64,000 nt of DNA from Lota lota. Lineage: Eukaryota > Chordata > Actinopteri > Gadiformes > Lotidae. How positions within the stretch are numbered: the first letter of the stretch is position 1; the number at the start of each line of letters is the position of its first letter. The stretch is taken from positions 2,677,501-2,741,500 of the forward strand of contig JACYXH010000232.1 of the NCBI GenBank assembly GCA_026745465.1, read 5' to 3'. This document shows, piece by piece, positions 46,623-57,366 of the stretch. The position numbers were made by a program, and so were the translations under genes. The notes under the pieces are model-generated. The model saw nothing but the letters and a program-made list of their open reading frames with translations. It did no database searches and was not told the origin of the DNA.

Positions 46623-47231
46623 GTCTACCAGGTATGGAAGCTCTCCCATAGCAACGCGCTCTCTCCTTTATTGACATGACTTTGTTCGATACCGGTCCAT
46701 ATAGCCTCTTCAGCGAGTTTTAGGAGGAAAGGTCTTGTTAGTTTTCATTGGTTTGTAAATGAGCTGGTGTAAAGGAACAGTCAACAATATGTGGATCAAA
46801 AACACTTCATTTCAAAAGTCGATCCGCTTTCTCCCATGGATGAGCTGGTCCATAGGTTGTGTTTGATAATCCCGTGTTCCCACACACTACCTCAGCAGAC
46901 GGCCATGAAAAGGCTGCTGAGAGAGCTGAGTCAGAAGCCATTAGCCATTATCAGTCCTCTCAGGGTAATGCCGAGCACCAACCTGCTGAAGAAGGGAAGG
47001 TTCTCTTTCATTCACCAGGTAAACTCTGCTCTGGATTTCATTCAAACACAAGGTCCATTGAAAAGAATTGAAGTCTCACAGATACAATATATACCTTTGT
47101 TTATAGTGTTTGTTCTGATTATTCAGTGTGAGAAACCTTTATGCATTCATCGTCTATTATTCATAATTGTAAAATATGAAGGTGTTGCTTGTTTTCATTT
47201 GATCTCCATGCTGCTAAGCCTGGAAGTGTAA
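46623..47231. other. Unique sequence, no gene supported
   Basis: A 146-codon plus frame (46791-47231) lies outside repeats but has no recognisable domain and a low-complexity hydrophobic end. Confidence 0.45.
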
Positions 47232-47430
47232 AGGTTGGTAGGGTTAGTAGGGTTGGGTTAGTATGGTTAGGGTTAGAAGGGCTAGGGTTGGGTTAGTATG
47301 GTTAGGGTTGGGTTAGTATGGTTAGGGTTAGTAGGGCTAGGGTTAATATGGTTAGGGTTGGGTTAGTATGGTTAGGGTTGGGTTAGTATGGTTAGGGTTA
47401 GTAGAGCTAGGGTTAGTATGGTTGGGTCTA
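47232..47430. repeat. Telomere-like GGGTTAGTATGGTTA repeat
   Basis: Irregular 15-36-bp units of GGTTAGTATGGTTAGGGTTG. Confidence 0.9.
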
Positions 47431-48334
47431 GGGGTGACCTCAAATCTTCAACCATTTGAATCTTCGATAGAAAGACATTTAGTCAACTTTGTCTTTAATA
47501 GTCCAATCCCTGAGGAAGATGGGGGCTGAATGATACCACAGCATAGCTAGGCTTCTAGAGTAGAAGACTACACATTGTTTTGTGGGGCTGGTCTTCTGTG
47601 TGCAGTTTTCCTGTGTTATGTTTCGCTTTCACTAAATGTCCTTATTGTTTGTTTGATAACCCCTTTGTGTAATGGCAGTGGCAATATCCAATCATTTCAT
47701 TTTCTAAGTAGAGCACATTCTACACCGTAAGTCTGGACGTATAAAACAGAGGTCTAAAGTTTGGCAGCCTTTCAAAACTATTAAAGGTGGTCCAGAAAAG
47801 TCCAATTCAAAGTGTGTCCACAGCAGCTGTCCTTTCATACACATGCTGGTGAAACTGATGCTCTCTGTTGGTGCTCGGTAGTACATGTTCGCTGCGCTGA
47901 TAGATTGACGCTGAAGCACATCATTCACATGTATTTGAAGTAGTAGCTCTGTCATGTGTACAAGCTCTGTATTGATGGGGTTGTGTCGGGACGGGATGGG
48001 ACACCATGATCAGAACGGAGCGCTCAGCCTCCACAGACCGGCCACTGAATTCATAACGGATTATATAAATGACGGTATATTACATTTACATATGTCACAG
48101 TATATAAGGCTAATAGTAGCCTATATTCTCTGTCAAATTGAATGCAGATGCTGACATGAACGCACATTTCTGTCACATTGTGAGTTAGTTTGTGGAGGTC
48201 GCTCGGCCATTTAGCGGGGGGCGCTGCCCCTGGAGACAGCTGTGGGGAACCCCGATAAGCCAACTGATTATATTCAAGAGTTTGAACCAGAAAACGAATC
48301 CACCGTGCAGAATCCAAGGCCAGGACACCCCTAG
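47431..48334. other. Unique sequence in the last lingo2 intron
   Basis: No exon with good signals seen. Several short unsupported frames occur on both strands. Confidence 0.5.
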
Positions 48335-48545
48335 TTGGGTTAGTAGAGGTAGGGGTTAGTAGGCGTAGGGGGTTAGGGTTGGTTGGGTTAGTAGAGTTAA
48401 GGGTTAGGCTTAGTAGGGTTAGGGCTGGTTGGGTTAGTAGAGTTAGGGGTTTGGTTTAGTAGGGTTAGGGCTGGTTGGGTTATGGGGTTGGATTTGTAGG
48501 GCTGGGGGGGGGCAGGGTTAGGGGGTTACAGTCAGTAGGGTTAGA
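48335..48545. repeat. Telomere-like GGGTTAGTAGAGTTAGGGG repeat next to the lingo2 exon
   Basis: About eight irregular 20-45-bp units, ending about 70 bases before the lingo2 splice acceptor. Confidence 0.88.
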
Positions 48546-48559
48546 GGCTCTCTCTGGTC

Positions 48560-48652
48560 TCTATAAACGTAGAAACGTGTATAAACTGTAAGCCTGTCTC
48601 TGGGTCTCTCTGCAGAGCCGTGACAGGGTGCTGGTGGACTACGACCAGAGTC
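48560..48652 (+). other. lingo2 intron end, splice acceptor and last 5' UTR bases
   Basis: A pyrimidine-rich tract (gtctctgggtctctctgcag) ends in AG at 48614-48615, and 37 bases then lead to the start codon. LINGO2 genes are known to keep the whole coding sequence in the last exon behind non-coding 5' exons, so this is the expected acceptor. The base at -3 of the ATG is G, an acceptable start context. The upstream exon and its promoter are not identified with confidence in this window. Confidence 0.7.
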
Positions 48653-50461
48653 ATGAGGACCTCATGCCGGCCGCTGGTCCTGGGTGTGGCCCTGCTGGCG
48701 CTCCTCCTCGCCGCCTCCCTGGGCTGCCCGTCCCGCTGCGAGTGCTCCGCCCAGAGCAAGGCGGTGGTGTGCCACCGCAAGCGCATGCCCGGCATCCCAG
48801 ACGGCATCCCCATCGAGACCAGACTGCTGGACCTCAGCAAGAACAAGCTGACCATGATCAACCCGGATGACTTTGCTGCCTTTCCCGGTCTGGAGGAGCT
48901 GGACCTGAGCGGGAACATCATCAGCTACGTGGAGCCGGGGGCCTTCAACGCACTGTTCACCATGCACTCGCTCAGCCTCAAGAGCAACCGGATCAAGCTG
49001 ATTCCCCTGGGAGTCTTTGCTGGTTTGACCAACCTCACCCGGCTGGATGTCAGCGATAACAAAATAGTGATTCTGTTGGATTACATGTTTCAGGACCTGC
49101 ACAATCTGAGGTTCCTGGAGGTGGGGGACAACGACCTGGTTTACATTTCTCACCGTGCGTTCAGTGGACTCTCCAGCCTGGAGATACTAACTCTAGAGAG
49201 GTGCAACCTGAGCGTTGTGCCCACCGAGGCCCTGTCCCACTTGCACAACCTCGTGAGCCTCCATCTGAGGTACCTCAGCATCACCTCTCTGCACCCATAC
49301 TCCTTCAAAAAGCTGTTCCGACTGCAGCACTTAGAGATTGACCACTGGCCCTCTCTGGACCTTGTTCCGGTTAACTCCCTGCATGGTCTCAACCTGACTA
49401 CCCTCTTCATAACCAACACCAACCTTTCGGCTTTCCCCTCCCAAGCTCTGAAGCACCTGCCCTTCCTGACACACCTCAACCTGTCCTTCAACCGGATCAG
49501 GTGCATCGAGGCGGGGATGCTGGTGGAGCTCGTGCGGCTGAAGGAGCTCCACCTGGCGGGGGCCCAGCTGTCCAGCATCGAGCCGTACGCCTTCCAGGGC
49601 CTCCGCTGGCTCAGGATCCTCAACGTGTCCCACAACCATCTGGACACCCTGGAGAAGGGGGTGTTCCAGGCCCCGGAGGCGCTGGAGGTTCTGCTCATCG
49701 ACCACAACCCCCTGGTGTGCGATTGCCGGCTCATGTGGTTGCTCCAGAAACGGCAGTTGGTGTTTTTCGGGGAGGCCCAGCCGGAGTGCAGCGCGCCGGA
49801 GGGGATCCGCGGCCGGGCCTTCAAGGAGTTCAAAGAGATGTTGTTGTCCCACTACGTGACGTGCACTAAGCCAAAGATCCGGGAGAACGGGACCCAGACG
49901 GTGACGGTGGACGAGGGCCGGCGGGCCGCGCTGCTCTGCACCGCCGACGGCCGCCCGCGTCCCAGCGTGTCCTGGCTGTCTCCGCGGAGACGGCTGCTCA
50001 CCAGCGAGAGCCGCGGGAGGGTTCGGGTCCACGGCAACGGGACGCTGGAGATCGTGTCGGCGGAGGTACAGGACAGCGGCGTGTACCTCTGCCTGGCGTC
50101 CAACACGGCGGGAAACGATACGCTGATGACCTCGCTGGCGGTGAAAAGCTTAGGGTCACTTTACGCCAACAGGACCCAGTACCACACGGACCCCAGCAAC
50201 ACCACCGCCAACGGGACAGCAAACATCGCCCTGGGTTTGGACCTCAAGACTATCCTGGTGTCGACAGCCATGGGCTGCTTCACCTTCCTGGGCGTGGTGC
50301 TGTTCTGCTTCCTGCTGCTGTTTGTGTGGAGCAGGGGCAAAGGGAAGCATAAAAACAACATCGATGTGGAGTACGTTCCGCGCTCCAAGTCCAACGGGAC
50401 CAACGTCGATGCGGCCGACGGCCAGGCCGGGCCCCGGCGCTTCAACATGAAGATGATGTAA
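48653..50461 (+). CDS. lingo2: LINGO2-like leucine-rich repeat and Ig domain transmembrane protein, single coding exon
   Basis: The 602-residue protein has the full LINGO layout. A hydrophobic signal peptide (about 1-23) is followed by an LRRNT cysteine cap (C25, C29, C31, C40), about twelve leucine-rich repeats (about 55-350), an LRRCT cap (C357, C359, C379, C404), one I-set Ig domain (about 407-495; C429 and C480, core W441, DSGVYLC), and a stalk with N-glycosylation sequons at 506, 516 and 520. One membrane helix (about 534-559) leads to a short tail with the EYVPR motif (Y574) and the family ending RRFNMKM. The membrane and juxtamembrane block (TILVSTAMGCFTFLGVV, RGKGKHKN) and the stalk word LYANRT match LINGO2 better than LINGO1, 3 or 4 as I recall them; human LINGO2 has 606 residues. 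LINGO proteins are neuronal surface adhesion or signalling proteins. I chose the ATG at 48653 because it opens directly into the signal peptide. The frame stays open upstream to 48620, but only from a GTG, and a splice acceptor lies just before it. The a/b paralogue of teleosts cannot be decided here. Confidence 0.95.
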   Translation: MRTSCRPLVLGVALLALLLAASLGCPSRCECSAQSKAVVCHRKRMPGIPDGIPIETRLLDLSKNKLTMINPDDFAAFPGLEELDLSGNIISYVEPGAFNALFTMHSLSLKSNRIKLIPLGVFAGLTNLTRLDVSDNKIVILLDYMFQDLHNLRFLEVGDNDLVYISHRAFSGLSSLEILTLERCNLSVVPTEALSHLHNLVSLHLRYLSITSLHPYSFKKLFRLQHLEIDHWPSLDLVPVNSLHGLNLTTLFITNTNLSAFPSQALKHLPFLTHLNLSFNRIRCIEAGMLVELVRLKELHLAGAQLSSIEPYAFQGLRWLRILNVSHNHLDTLEKGVFQAPEALEVLLIDHNPLVCDCRLMWLLQKRQLVFFGEAQPECSAPEGIRGRAFKEFKEMLLSHYVTCTKPKIRENGTQTVTVDEGRRAALLCTADGRPRPSVSWLSPRRRLLTSESRGRVRVHGNGTLEIVSAEVQDSGVYLCLASNTAGNDTLMTSLAVKSLGSLYANRTQYHTDPSNTTANGTANIALGLDLKTILVSTAMGCFTFLGVVLFCFLLLFVWSRGKGKHKNNIDVEYVPRSKSNGTNVDAADGQAGPRRFNMKMM

Positions 50462-51420
50462 CGCCCTTTTTTACAGACGGGAATTCAGAGGACATTCAAA
50501 TGCCATAGAAGATTATGTATTTTTATTGCAAACTGGACGGAACGTCCTCCTGCTGTTGGGAGCGTTGAAGTAAGACGAAGGGGCCAGCTGGATCATTTAA
50601 TGCTCGAAATGCATTAAAGTTGACATGTGTTCTCACATAGTTGCCAGGGCGACAACTTCTTCAATTTATGAAAGGGGTGACGGATATTCCCACCAAAAAG
50701 ACTTAAAGTTAAAGGATCTCCTGCTTTTGGGAATGCATAGACGGCAAACAATCATTGCCGTTTGGAGTTCCAGACTTGGCTGAACCGTGTACAGTATACA
50801 TTTGTATCGAAGCTATTACTCTACCTTAGTCTTGCACCATGCTTCGTCCCTCACAGAGCAGCGACCACATGTGTACCCCCTGCTTCATTGTGTACATGTA
50901 CGTACGTATCCATTCTGAAGAACAACTCATAGCAATATTCATAGGATGTATAATCCTGGAGCTTCAACGCGACCACGGACCAGGAAGGGCTTCTATGGGG
51001 AAAGATCAGATATAAAACCCTGTTCCTCCGATTGACTCCACGTTATGGTATATTTATATCTATTATTATTAAATATACAAATATTTTATTTATCAAACAG
51101 TTAGAGGCTTTTCAAAATGGAGTCCTTGATCAATATTTGGGCTGGGGAAACACTTCAAACCACTGCCGTGTGTTTAACGAAGTCGCTCGCCTGTGAGAGG
51201 GATTTGGCCGAGGTACCTTCATCAGCTGTCCTGCATCTCAGTTTGTCTCTTTTCATTCTTTTTAACATGCTTGGCTCCATTTTAAAGTGACTGTCATATT
51301 TTCCCCCGGTAACAAAGTTGTGGTAGGTTCTCATTTTGTTGTAAAATCATTTAGATTCTGAAAAGTTGAAAAGTAAACAAAAAATCTAATGTATGTGAAA
51401 TAAATGAAAATGTATTTGTA
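50462..51420 (+). other. lingo2 3' untranslated region with poly(A) signal
   Basis: Unique AT-rich sequence follows the TAA stop (50459-50461). A canonical AATAAA lies at 51399-51404 with GT-rich sequence just downstream, so cleavage near 51420 is likely. A weaker ATTAAA at 51068-51073 could give a shorter form. ATTTA motifs at 51052-51056 and 51088-51092 sit in an AT-rich patch and could affect mRNA stability. The tandem repeats resume only after the signal, which supports the 3' end. Confidence 0.7.
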
Positions 51421-51467
51421 CCATTGAGTTGTTTATAATGTTTAATAATACAAATGTTCTCCTCTGG

Positions 51468-52118
51468 TTGCTCTCTCTGGTCTCTCTCTCTGGTCTCTCT
51501 CTGGTCCCATGTCTGTCTCTGGTATCTCCATGGTCTCTCTCTCTTGTCTCTGGTCTCTCTCTTTGGTCTCTCTAAGGTCTCTTTCTGGTCCTTATCTGGT
51601 CCCTCTCTCTGGCCTCTCTATGGTCTCTCTAAGGTCTCTCTCTGGTCCCATGTCTGTCTCTGGTCTCTCTCTCTGGTCCCTCTCTCTGGTGCCTCTCTCT
51701 GGTCCCTCTCTCTATGTTCTCTCTATGTGGTCTCTCTCTGGTCTCTCTAAGGTCTCTCTCTGGTCCTATGTCTGTCTCTGGTCTCTCTAAATGGTCCCTC
51801 TCTCTGGTCCCTCTCTCTGGTCCCTCTCTCTATGTTCTCTCTATGTGGTCTCTCTCTGGTCTCTCTAAGGTCTCTCTCTGGTCCTATGTCTGTCTCTGGT
51901 CTCTCTAAATGGTCCCTCTCTCTGGTCCCTCTCTCTATGTTCTCTCTATGTGGTCTGTATGTGGTCTCTCTCTGGTCCATATCTGGTCCCTCTCTCTGGC
52001 CTCTCTCTATGTTCTCTCTATGTGGTCTCTCTCTGGTCTCTCTCTGGTCTCTCTCTGGTCCCTGGTCTATCTCCCTGGTCTCTCTGGCCTCTCTCTGGGG
52101 TTTCTCTCTGGATTCTCT
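51468..52118. repeat. CTCTCTGGT repeat with 118-bp higher-order duplication
   Basis: Degenerate (CTCTCTCTGGTC) words. A 118-bp block beginning atgttctctctatgtggtct at 51714 recurs at 51832. It lies just downstream of the lingo2 poly(A) signal. Confidence 0.93.
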
Positions 52119-52120
52119 CT

Positions 52121-52143
52121 CGTCTATCCTACTAGGATAGACG
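52121..52143. repeat. 23-bp palindrome at a CT-to-GA switch
   Basis: CGTCTATCCTA C TAGGATAGACG is a perfect palindrome with one central base. It separates a CT-rich tract from a GA-rich tract. Confidence 0.9.
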
Positions 52144-52162
52144 TGAAGTATAGTGTGATAGT

Positions 52163-52312
52163 ATGAAGGAGACAGAGGAGAGGGAGAGAGAGGAGCAAGA
52201 GAGAGAGTGTGAAGGAGACAGAGGAGAGGGAGAGGAGAGAGAGAGAGAGAGCGAGAGAGAAAGAGAGAGAGACAGAGAGAGAGGGAGGGAGGGAGGGAGG
52301 GAGAGAGAGACT
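52163..52312. repeat. GA-rich polypurine tract
   Basis: gagagagagagcgagagaga and gggagggagggaggg runs. Confidence 0.94.
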
Positions 52313-52442
52313 TCGCGTCCTGGCACCCTGCCGGGGCAGCTGCACATTCTGAGGAACCCTTTCAGAGACGCTGGGGTGGTGGCTGAACGATGCAGAGGAA
52401 CCAACGACCGTTAGAGATGGAGAGCATCTAGTTTACATATAC

Positions 52443-52628
52443 TCAGGTTAGTTATATAACTAGTCAGGTTAGTTATATATACGGGTCATATGTCTAGTCA
52501 GGTTAGTTATACATCCAGTCAGGTTAGTTATATAACTAGTCAGGTTAGTTATATATACGGGTCATATGTCTAGTCAGGTTAGTTATACATCCAGTCAGGT
52601 TAGTTATATATCTAGTCAGGTTAGTTAT
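52443..52628. repeat. About 20-bp repeat in 76-bp higher-order units
   Basis: AGTCAGGTTAGTTATATA words with acgggtcatatg recurring at 52481 and 52557. Confidence 0.92.
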
Positions 52629-53321
52629 CTTAATCCCCAGACCGTGACGCCTGGACCTGCTCCAGATCATCCCACTCTGCAACAACACCGTGACATAAAT
52701 CAAAGATCAGGTAATAAACAATACTGTGGTATGAATGATTATAACATGAGGGTTATATTCTCATAAAACCTCAGTGCTTTAATTTACCAAAGCGATGCCT
52801 TCTCCCTTACGGCACAAAGTAATGGATACGCAAACAGGTCTGTGGTCCGAAACCCTGCCCTGAGCACGGGTGCTGAGCACTCCTTACCGCTCGATGAAGG
52901 CTCTTTTACCACGGAGTCCCCGTGACCATCTGGAGGAACGAAGCGTCCGTGAAAGGATTGGATGTAACGGAAATGTCATAAATGTGAAACGAAATATGAA
53001 ATATGATGTGGCACTCTGAGGAGCTCTAACCCTGACCTGTCACCCTGATCCTAGATCCAGCAGCACCCCTGGGGTGAGACCGGGCCGCAGGAAGCTGAGT
53101 CACGCCGGGCTTCCTGTTCGGAGATATTAAGAGAGGTTAAATCGCGAGTGCAAGAGGGAGCCCTCAGACGAGGATTTTGTGTCCAGCTACAAAGTGTTTG
53201 ATTTGAAACCTTTACAATTGTTCTAAGAACCCGAGCCCTGTAGAGAACCAGTAGACCTTCTGACACCAGCACCACCCTCTCCACTTAGCAGAATAATACA
53301 GTCCATCCGACCCGGTGAGCG
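52629..53321. other. Unique sequence downstream of lingo2
   Basis: No gene recognised; a 77-codon minus frame (53051-53284) is unsupported. Confidence 0.5.
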
Positions 53322-53503
53322 GCTGGTCTGGTGCTCCTGACCTGAGTTCACCTCAGAGCGGCTGGTCTGGTGCTCCTGACCTGAGTTCACCTCAGAGCGG
53401 CTGGTCTGGTGCTCCTGACCTGAGTTCACCTCAGAGCGGCTGGTCTGGTGCTCCTGACCTGAGTTCACCTCAGAGCGGCTGGTCTGGTGCTCCTGACCTG
53501 AGT
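53322..53503. repeat. 39-bp minisatellite, 5 copies, near identical
   Basis: GAGCGGCTGGTCTGGTGCTC, then ctgacctgagttcacctca. Open on both strands because the unit is divisible by three. Confidence 0.97.
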
Positions 53504-53559
53504 TAGAATAAGTTAGAGTTAGAATAAACATAGATTGATCTACACCTGTGATAAGTTAT

Positions 53560-53778
53560 GATCTACATGCATAGATATACAGCTGTCATCTATAGATATA
53601 TTAAGTTATAGTATAATTGTACTAGTTATAGTCTAGCTACATCTATAGAGATACACCTGTGATTTATAGTCTAGCTACATCAATAGAGATACACCTGTGA
53701 TTTATAGTCTAGCTACATCTATAGAGATACACCTGTGATTTATAGTCTAGCTACATCTATAGAGATACACCTGTGTGT
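53560..53778. repeat. 38-bp minisatellite, about 4.5 copies
   Basis: CATCTATAGAGATACACCTG, then tgatttatagtctagcta; the left edge is diverged. Confidence 0.93.
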
Positions 53779-53867
53779 GAAGGAAAAACCATATTAGCAT
53801 TTTCGTCATTGTCAAGTTTAGCTTCATCTTACTACCTCAAATGATCCAGCCCAGATCAACATGTCTT

Positions 53868-54062
53868 CCTCCCAAGAAATAAAGTCAAGAAATGAAGTAA
53901 ATAAATGAAGTAAAGAATTACAGAAATAATGTAAAGAAATGAAGTATATCATCCTAGTAAATAATTATAGTAAAAAAAAGTCGAGTAAAGAAATAAAGAA
54001 ATAGTCTAAAGAAATAAAGATAGTCTAAAGTAATAAAGGTAAGAGATAGTGTGAAGAAATGA
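53868..54062. repeat. Degenerate AAAGAAATGAAGTAA repeat
   Basis: A-rich irregular words (aagaaatgaagta, gtctaaagaaata). Confidence 0.75.
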
Positions 54063-54384
54063 AGCCATTCCTCAGGCTGGCTAATGATGGTCTCCTGTCC
54101 TCTGTCTGGGGGACAGCGCTAGACCTTTCCACGCCTTGCTTCCTGGCAGAAGACAATGCTATTATCTGCAGCTGCAGAGCTACTGGGCTCCCAGCTAGTA
54201 AATAATACAGGGCTGGGCTCTGGCCACTGCTAATCCTGCTATTATTTCACTTTTATTGTTGGATATGCGCTCATTATTTCCCATCTCCTCTAGCTGAAGA
54301 CAGAAACTGAAATTATTTTTTCCCCATTGTTTGTATTTTTATGACACAATGAACCCAGAGGAACAGGCTTGTCTTTGGCACTCC
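54063..54384. other. Unique sequence, possible conserved non-coding element
   Basis: An AT-rich patch with tatctgcagctgcagagcta (E-box CAGCTG inside a palindrome), followed by ttatttcacttttattgttg. Composition resembles developmental enhancers, which is only an impression. Confidence 0.3.
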
Positions 54385-54893
54385 TCAGCCACACTGCTTT
54401 AGTACACACTGCTTTAATACACTATGTTGTAGTCCTCAGCCACACTGCTTTAGTACACACTGCTTTAATACACTATGTTGTAGTCCTCAGCCACACTGCT
54501 TTAGTACACACTGCTTTAATACACTATGTTGTAGTCCTCAGCCACACTGCTTTAATACACTATGTTGTAGTCCTCAGCCACACTGCTTTAATACACACTG
54601 CTTTAATACACTATGTTGTAGTCCTCAGCCACACTGCTTTAATACACTATGTTGTAGTCCTCAGCCACACTGCTTTAGTACACACTGCTTTAATACACTA
54701 TGTTGTAGTCCTCAGCCACACTGCTTTAATACACACTGCTTTAATACACTATGTTGTAGTCCTCAGCCACACTGCTTTAATACACTATGTTGTAGTCCTC
54801 AGCCACACTGCTTTAATACACACTGCTTTAATACACTATGTTGTAGTCCTCAGCCACACTGCTTTAATACACTATGTTGTAGTCCTCAGCCAC
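54385..54893. repeat. 51/36-bp minisatellite, 12 copies
   Basis: CTCAGCCACACTGCTTTAAT and aatacactatgttgtagtc, with or without an inner 15-bp duplication (acacactgctttaat). Both lengths are divisible by three, hence a 200-codon false frame. Confidence 0.96.
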
Positions 54894-55593
54894 ACTGAGG
54901 GTTCAGAGGGTTTCAGAGGGTTCAGAGGGTTCAGAGGGTTTAGAGGGTTTAGAGGGTTTCAGTGGGTTTAGAGGGTTTCAGAGGGTTTCAGAGGGTTCAG
55001 AGGGTTTAGAGGGTTTCAGTGGGTTTAGAGGGTTTCAGTGGGTTCAGAGGGTTTCAGAGGGTTTAGAGGGTTTCAGAGGGTTTCAGAGGGTTCAGAGGGT
55101 TTAGAGGGTTTCAGTGGGTTTAGAGGGTTTCAGTGGGTTTCAGAGGGTTTCAGAGGGTTTAGAGGGTTTAGAGGGTTTCAGTGGGTTTAGAGGGTTCAGA
55201 GGGTTTTCATGAGGGTTTCAGAGGGTTTAGAGGGTTTAGAGGGTTTCAGTGGGTTTAGAGGGTTCAGAGGGTTCAGAGGGTTTAGAGGGTTTCAGAGGGT
55301 TTCAGAGGGTTCAGAGGGTTCAGAGGGTTCAGAGGGTTCAGAGGGGTTCAGTGGGTTTCAGAGGGTTTCAGAGGGTTCAGAGGGTTTAGAGGGTTTAGAG
55401 GGTTTCAGAGGGTTTCAGAGGGTTCAGTGGGTTCAGAGGGTTTCAGAGGGTTTAGAGGGTTTCAGAGGGTTTCAGAGGGTTTCAGAGGGTTTAGAGGGTT
55501 TCAGTGGGTTCAGAGGGTTCAGTGGGTTCAGAGGGTTTCAGAGGGTTTAGAGGGTTTCAGAGGGTTTCAGAGGGTTTCAGTGGGTTCAGAGGG
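54894..55593. repeat. 9/10-bp G-rich minisatellite, about 70 copies
   Basis: Mixed GGGTTTCAGA, GGGTTTAGA and GGGTTCAGA units. G-triplets every 9-10 bases on one strand make quadruplex formation plausible. Confidence 0.96.
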
Positions 55594-56385
55594 TTAGGAG
55601 AGCTTTGCTCTTGGCTACATGCTGGCTGTCTGAGATGTTAATGGACCAATCAAAGCTGGCAGCCTCGGAACACGATAGCGAGTGACAAGATGCATGGGCA
55701 GCCTTTGAGGCAGGTGACAGGCGCTGTGTGTCTCCTCCAGAGGGATGACTGACGTCTCTATTGTGAGATAAAGCTGTTACCCAAAAAACACCCAGCAGCC
55801 CTCTATTGTGTTGAGGAAGTCTGTTTGGATGCCATTTACATGATCCAAAGTGTTTGAAAATATCGTTTAAGATAGAAGTGTCAGAAAGATGTCAGACTGA
55901 AGGATGTACAACCCAGTGTAAACTAATATGAACGCTGAAACCTTGTGTTGACTTAACTCTGTTCTCAAAGTGAATTTAGTATTTAGGCTTCAGCCTGGCA
56001 ACACAAGTAGTGATATGTTATTGCTATGTCTGCTACATGCTTCTGCGATGTAGAAGTGACGTGTTATTGCTATGTCTGCTACATGCTTCTGCGATGTAGA
56101 AGTGACGTGTTCCATGCCATCAGCCTGTCCTAATTACGGGAAAATGCTGGTGAATTGAGGTTGATATCTGAGGTTTTCCCCGGTGGGGGTTTGAATGAGT
56201 TACAGAGACTTTAATCACACATTCAACAGATGGGATAAAGTCCCTGCCCAGAAGTCCATGTGCCATGCTTCCTCAGTATGATACTGCTGTATATTATGAT
56301 ATTGATGTATGTTGCTATGTTACTTCTGTATGTTATGTTATTGAAGTATGTTGCTATATTACTTCGGGAATTCCCCCCTATGTAC
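55594..56385. other. Mostly unique sequence, nothing recognised
   Basis: Interrupted by the 46-bp repeat at 55995. Confidence 0.5.
55995..56112. repeat. 46-bp tandem repeat, about 2.3 copies
   Basis: TGCTATGTCTGCTACATGCT, then tctgcgatgtagaagtgacg. Confidence 0.92.
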
Positions 56386-56970
56386 TAGGGTGAGTCCTAC
56401 ACTTGTAGGTGAGATAGTAAGTGTGTATCTGGTGCACTAGTCCTACATGTAGTGAGATAGTAAGTGTGTATCTGGTGCACTAGTCCTACACTTGTAGGTG
56501 AGATAGTAAGTGTGTATCTGGTGCACTAGTCCTACATGTAGTGAGATAGTAAGTGTGTATCTGGTGCACTAGTCCTACATGTAGTGAGATAGTAAGTGTG
56601 TATCTGGTGCACTAGTCCTACATGTAGTGAGATAGTAAGTGTGTATCTGGTGCACTAGTCCTACATGTAGTGAGATAGTAAGTGTGTATCTGGTGCACTA
56701 GTCCTACATGTAGTGAGATAGTAAGTGTGTATCTGGTGCACTAGTCCTACATGTAGTGAGATAGTAAGTGTGTATCTGGTGCACTAGTCCTACATGTAGT
56801 GAGATAGTAAGTGTGTATCTGGTGCACTAGTCCTACATGTAGTGAGATAGTAAGTGTGTATCTGGTGCACTAGTCCTACATGTAGTGAGATAGTAAGTGT
56901 GTATCTGGTGCACTAGTCCTTTAATTTGTAGTGAGATAGTAAGTGTGTATCTGATGCACTAGGGTGAGTC
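56386..56970. repeat. 43-bp minisatellite, 13 copies
   Basis: AGTCCTACATGTAGTGAGAT, then agtaagtgtgtatctggtgc. Longer cttgtaggt variants occur near the left end only. Confidence 0.97.
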
Positions 56971-57011
56971 CTATACTATCTATGGACTACCCACACTATG
57001 TGTCTCACATC

Positions 57012-57160
57012 TCCTACCCTACCCTGGGCCTAGACCCTAAACCCTACCCTAGACCCTAAACACTACCCTAGACCCTACCCTAGAGACTACCTTAGGGACT
57101 ACCTTAGAGACTACCTTAGAGACTACACAAGACACTATTTTAGAGACTACCCTACCCTAA
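57012..57160. repeat. Degenerate ACCCTAGAGACTACC repeat
   Basis: accctagaccctaaacacta and gagactaccttagagacta words. Confidence 0.85.
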
Positions 57161-57366
57161 ACGGGATTGGCTGTGAATATGATGGTTGTTCCAGCTCATC
57201 AAGAGTTGACGTGGCCTTGAATGACACCCAACACCTCAGCTGCTTGATCGTCTCTCTGCTCCTGCTTGATGATTCCTGCCTGTGCTCGACAACCGAGGAA
57301 TCAATCTGAATCGCCAAACCGCCAATACAGGTCTCGGAATAGGCCACAGGTGTCTCTTGTATAAGG

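Noticed and set aside
46791-47231. 146-codon plus-strand frame outside the repeats
   Set aside because: No recognisable domain, and its end is low-complexity hydrophobic sequence. Length is within chance for this composition.
48620-48652. Upstream extension of the lingo2 frame by 11 codons
   Set aside because: It begins with GTG, not ATG, starts only 4 bases after the acceptor, and would put polar residues before the signal peptide.
49150-50032. Minus-strand frames of 227 and 233 codons over the lingo2 exon
   Set aside because: Shadows of a GC-rich real coding exon; no domain content and no splice support.
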